Assembly (NCBI GenBank): GCA_964006375.1
Contig: OZ023264.1
Span: 179,290,631-179,354,630, forward strand
Direction of reading: 5' to 3'
Source of the DNA: Tillus elongatus
Lineage: Eukaryota; Arthropoda; Insecta; Coleoptera; Cleridae
Length of the DNA stretch: 64,000 bases
A program made the translations under genes and the position numbers. Shown here piece after piece: positions 60,740 to 64,000 of the stretch. The notes under the pieces are model-generated. The model was not told the origin of the DNA. It worked only from the letters and a program-made list of their open reading frames with translations, and ran no database searches. The first letter of the stretch is position 1; every line of letters begins with the position of its first letter.

Positions 60740-63700
60740 CAAGGTCTGTAAATCAAGAAACGAGACTGATTTTTTAAAATATTATTATTTAAATATAATT
60801 ACAATTGAATTTTGTCTCCCTCAAAATAATTACCTTGGGAAGCCACACAACGTTAGAGGCAGTTCTTCTACTGCTCATAGCAGCCTGGAACGCTGATACT
60901 GGAATAGTCTTCAGAAGAAAACCGTCAAGCATTTAACGATGCAAGAAACCGCTATGTCCGCATTCTTTCTCAGGCAAAAACCATAACCACACAAAAAACA
61001 AAGTCCTCTTAAGCTCCAATGGCAGCAAACCCTTCTGGACTCTTGCTAAATCTATTGGGAATAATTTCTGCAAGAGCACGTTCCCACCTCTTGTTTCAGA
61101 GGATGAAATTGTTGGTAGCGCCCTGGGCAAGGCCGAACTTTTTGCCTCGTTGTTCTCTGGCAATTCTACTCTCAACCCATCTCCAAATGTTCAACCACCA
61201 ACAATCCCCAATGTCACGCATAAAATTACAGATATCAGTTTCAAAACTAAAAAGGTACGAAAGATGCTCTCTTCTCTTAATACCAGGAAAGCCTCTGGCC
61301 TGGACGAGATCCCAGCAATTGTTCTCAAAAAATGCACACCGGAACTTGCTTCTGTCCTGACTCGTCTGTTTCAGACATTTTACAATAGAGGCATATTCGC
61401 TAGTAACTGGAAAATTTCTCGAGTACAACCCGTCCCCAAGAAAGGACACAAAGCGCTTCCTAGCAACTACATGCAAATTACTAAAATTTCTTGAAAAGTA
61501 CAGTCTAATCCACGACAGGCAGTATGGATTCCGTCAGCGCAGATCAACGGCCGACCTCCTTTCCTTTGTCACCGATTCTTGGCACAAGTCTATGGAACTA
61601 CATGGTGAATCCCAGATTGTCACTCTAGACATATCCAAAGCATTCGACCAGGTCTGGCAAGCAGCGCTGCTTAATAAACTTCCGGCCTATAGCCTACCAC
61701 CAAAAAAACTTTGTCTCTTCTCCACATCAATGACATCCTCTCTAGCACATCCAACCCAGTTCACAGTTACGCGGACGACAGCACCCTCCACTCAAATATA
61801 CAATATTCTAAGCCTGCCTTTTTAGCCCAATTAGATGAGGATCGCAGACCATGGAAGGTTTTGACTCTGTGGATCTCCAAAAATATTAGACTGTGGAAGT
61901 AGAATTCTTGTACAATTCAACCCCACCAGATCTCAGTCTTGCTTTCTATCTCATAAGAGATACACCAGCCCTAGACCCATCACAATGAACAACCAAGTTA
62001 TTCAAAGTAATGAGTCCTTTTCACTTGTTGGCATTTCTGTGGATCGAAATCTCAATTGGCACCAACATGTCACATCAATTGCAGAAGCGGCTGCTAAGAA
62101 ATTAGGTTTCCTCTTCCGGGCTCGCAAATACTTTTCACCAGCTAATCTCTAAACCTTATATACTTCACAAATAAGGCCAAACCTCGAATACTGCTCCCAC
62201 ATCTGGGGTGCCGCTGCCGCTTCTACACTCGCTATCTTGGACTGCATTCAGAAGAGAGCTATATGTCTCATCGGTGACCCTACCCTCACCCAAAGGCTGC
62301 CATCCCTTGCCCACCGACGTGCCGTTGGTGATCTCTCTCTCTCTCTCTCTTTTATAGATATCTGCACGGGCACTGCTCAGAGGCGCTTTCTTCCATAGTT
62401 CCTCCGCCTGCTGCCCCCAACAGATCTACCAGGGGAACAGAGTGAATGCACCCTTTTACTGCCCAGGTCCCCAGACATAGAACATCTTGTTATGCATGCT
62501 CTTTTGTCCCGACGACTTCCAAGTTGTGGAATTCCTTGTCGGCACATGTTTTTCCTTCTCCCCCGAACCTCAAAACCTTCAAGTCCAGAATTAACAAGTT
62601 GCCTCTTTCCTCCTTGTCGACACCCACGGTACGATAGTGTTTAGGCTGTAAGCCCTCGTGGTGCTGTTGGAAAAAAAAAATCTGGTCGGTTACAGCCATT
62701 TGAATCTTTTTGAGTGTCCCAAAATGATGTCCTTGAGATGAATTTTCAATCTTGGGAAGAGGAAAAAGCCACAAGGACTCAAACGTCAGGAGAGTAGAGA
62801 GGTTGAGGAGCCACGTAAGATTTTTACTGGCCGAAAATTCGTTTATGGAAATTGCTGTATGACAAGGCGCATTGTCATGATGCAGGATCCAGTTGTTCTT
62901 GATGTTTGGTCTCACATGCATGCTCCTTTTTTCGACTCTTTCGAGAACCTCTCTGTAAAAATGTTGATTAACTGTCTGTCCTTGAGACACAAACTCTTTG
63001 TGAACGATTCCCTGGCTATCAAAGAAACAAATCAGCATGATCTTGATCTTTGATTTGATCATTCTTGCTTTTTTGGGCTTTGGAGAGCCTGAAGTCTTCC
63101 ATTGCATTTTCTGGCGTTTGGTTTCATCACCAGAAATGACACGTTCCAAAAAATTTTCATTATTTTCAATCGATTTCATAAAGTCAAGGCACCTTTCCCT
63201 CCTAATGTCTTTTTGTTCCTGCAAAAGGTTTTTTGGAACGATTTTCCAGCAGATCTTATTACCAATTTATTGGTCAAAACTTGATAAATGATGGTGTGCC
63301 ACAAATGTTCCCCGATCATTCTGACCACCAACCAACGATTTGAACTCGCAAGATCGCGGATTCTGTCGACATTTTCATCGGTTCTTGCAGTTGCAGGCCT
63401 TCCACTGTGTGGCTCATCTCTGATCGACTCTCTTTCTTATGAAAATACCTTAAACCACCGAAAAACCTGGGCTTTTGACAAAGCACTGTCTCCGTAGACC
63501 TACTGAACTTTTGCAAAAGTTTCTGTTGCACTTTGTCCAAGCCTGAAGCAAAACCTGATAGCACACTGTTGCTCGAAATTAATGGCATTCATTTTTCGAA
63601 CACACTACGCAAACTGGTTTTACAGGAACACAAATGGACAACCAAATGACACGAGCGTGTTCAAACTTGTACTCAACATGCGGCACATGTCAACATGTCA

Positions 63701-63778
63701 CCCCTCCATGCCACATGCTTCCAGTGATGCCATACCAAATGATGTGTTGTCAGTCTAATTACTTAATTTACAGACCTC

Positions 63779-63779
<1 letters not shown>
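60740..63779 (-). mobile_element. Mariner transposon split by a LINE
   Basis: Ends CAAGGTCTGTAAATCAAG (60740) and CGAGGTCTGTAAATTAAG as the complement at 63779. Transposase on - : N-terminus at 63316-63588 in pieces, then 62700-63224 with ISGDETK (first Asp), ILHHDNAPCHTAI (second Asp), a disrupted third-Asp region, PLPKIENSSQGHHFGTLKKI and QMAVTDQ; it resumes beyond the LINE at 60910-60837 with LLKTIPVSAFQAAMSSRRTA. The two mariner parts sum to about 1272 bases, the full length for this group. Confidence 0.9.
60914..62680 (+). pseudogene. LINE family L, copy 4, inserted in mariner
   Basis: + strand: RKASGLDEIPAIVLKKCTPE, VQPVPKKGHKALPSNY, DISKAFDQVWQAALL, HSYADDSTLH, then a 3' region (YACSFVPTTSKLWNSL block, CACGGTACGATAGTG) and an A10 tail at 62671-62680. 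Two short internal deletions (about 61475 and 61705) and frameshifts break it. 5'-truncated in the linker before RT. Confidence 0.9.

Positions 63780-63783
<4 letters not shown>

Positions 63784-63875
<92 letters not shown>
63784..63875. repeat. (TA)n microsatellite
   Basis: About 92 bases of TA immediately beyond the mariner's right end. Confidence 0.97.
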
Positions 63876-63877
<2 letters not shown>

Positions 63878-64000
63878 CATGCTCGTTGTTCTGTCACTTT
63901 TAAATTCAAATGTCGCGCGCTACACTGACATAGAGTAAGTGTTACTAATGGTTTCCGCCAGAAGACCAGAGAGGGGGAAGAAGAATGAGAGAAGGGAGAG
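63876..64000. other. Window end, kindlin intron
   Basis: Nothing recognised; ends in an A/G-rich stretch. Confidence 0.4.

Overview
This is a eukaryotic, AT-rich, intron-dense window, almost certainly from an insect. Two conserved animal genes are present, and the rest is a dense, nested mix of transposable elements typical of insects: BEL/Pao and Ty3/gypsy LTR elements, several LINE lineages, mariner, pogo/Tigger and hAT-like DNA elements, SINE-like tRNA heads and long (TA)n tracts. The species cannot be named from the sequence.

Host gene 1 is ATRX/XNP, a SNF2-family chromatin remodeller, on the + strand from base 1 to the stop codon at 49754. Eleven exons can be placed by homology, GT/AG splice sites and a consistent reading phase: 1-69, 2819-3047, 5955-6126, 17439-17651, 24169-24340, 24394-24515, 28748-28974, 29083-29246, 36042-36211, 38924-39051 and 49696-49754. 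They sum to 1725 bases (574 residues plus stop) and cover the end of the ATPase core, an acidic serine-rich insert, the second RecA lobe with motifs V and VI, and a Q-rich C-terminal tail ending in two SUMO-interaction-like motifs. The 5' part lies outside the window.

Host gene 2 is a fermitin/kindlin (Fit1/Fit2 type) integrin co-activator on the - strand. Only its last exon (60484-60047) is present. The genes converge tail to tail, about 10.3 kb apart.

Layout of the mobile DNA. Intron 1 holds a gypsy deletion derivative (398-1800). Intron 2 holds tandem LINE 3' ends with CCTAA-type tails and an RNase-H-bearing LINE (3450-5888). Intron 3 holds LINE fragments, an intact BEL/Pao element with nearly identical LTRs and a 5-bp target duplication (9174-15669), and a LINE 3'UTR with internal repeats. 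Intron 4 holds SINE-like and (TA)n repeats, a LINE with 9-bp target duplications (18977-20174) and a complete hAT-like MITE (21454-22541). Intron 6 holds a pogo element with TA duplications (25145-28527). Intron 8 holds LINEs nested in each other (29460-35551). Intron 9 holds a mariner (36918-38173). Intron 10 holds a three-layer nest around 42230-45058, a gypsy 3' end, a small pogo MITE and a long-TIR IS630-like transposon (47551-49386).

Between the genes lie a LINE, older LINE fragments and a pogo-type transposon (55292-59101) that itself carries a hAT-like MITE and a LINE. The kindlin intron holds a mariner split by a LINE (60740-63779).

No operon, CRISPR, rRNA or functional tRNA gene was seen. 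No new cellular system is evident. The most notable signals are the CCTAA-tailed LINE ends, the hAT-like MITE family with an empty-site paralogue, the palindromic ends of the 55-59 kb pogo element, and the paired SIM-like motifs at the ATRX C-terminus.
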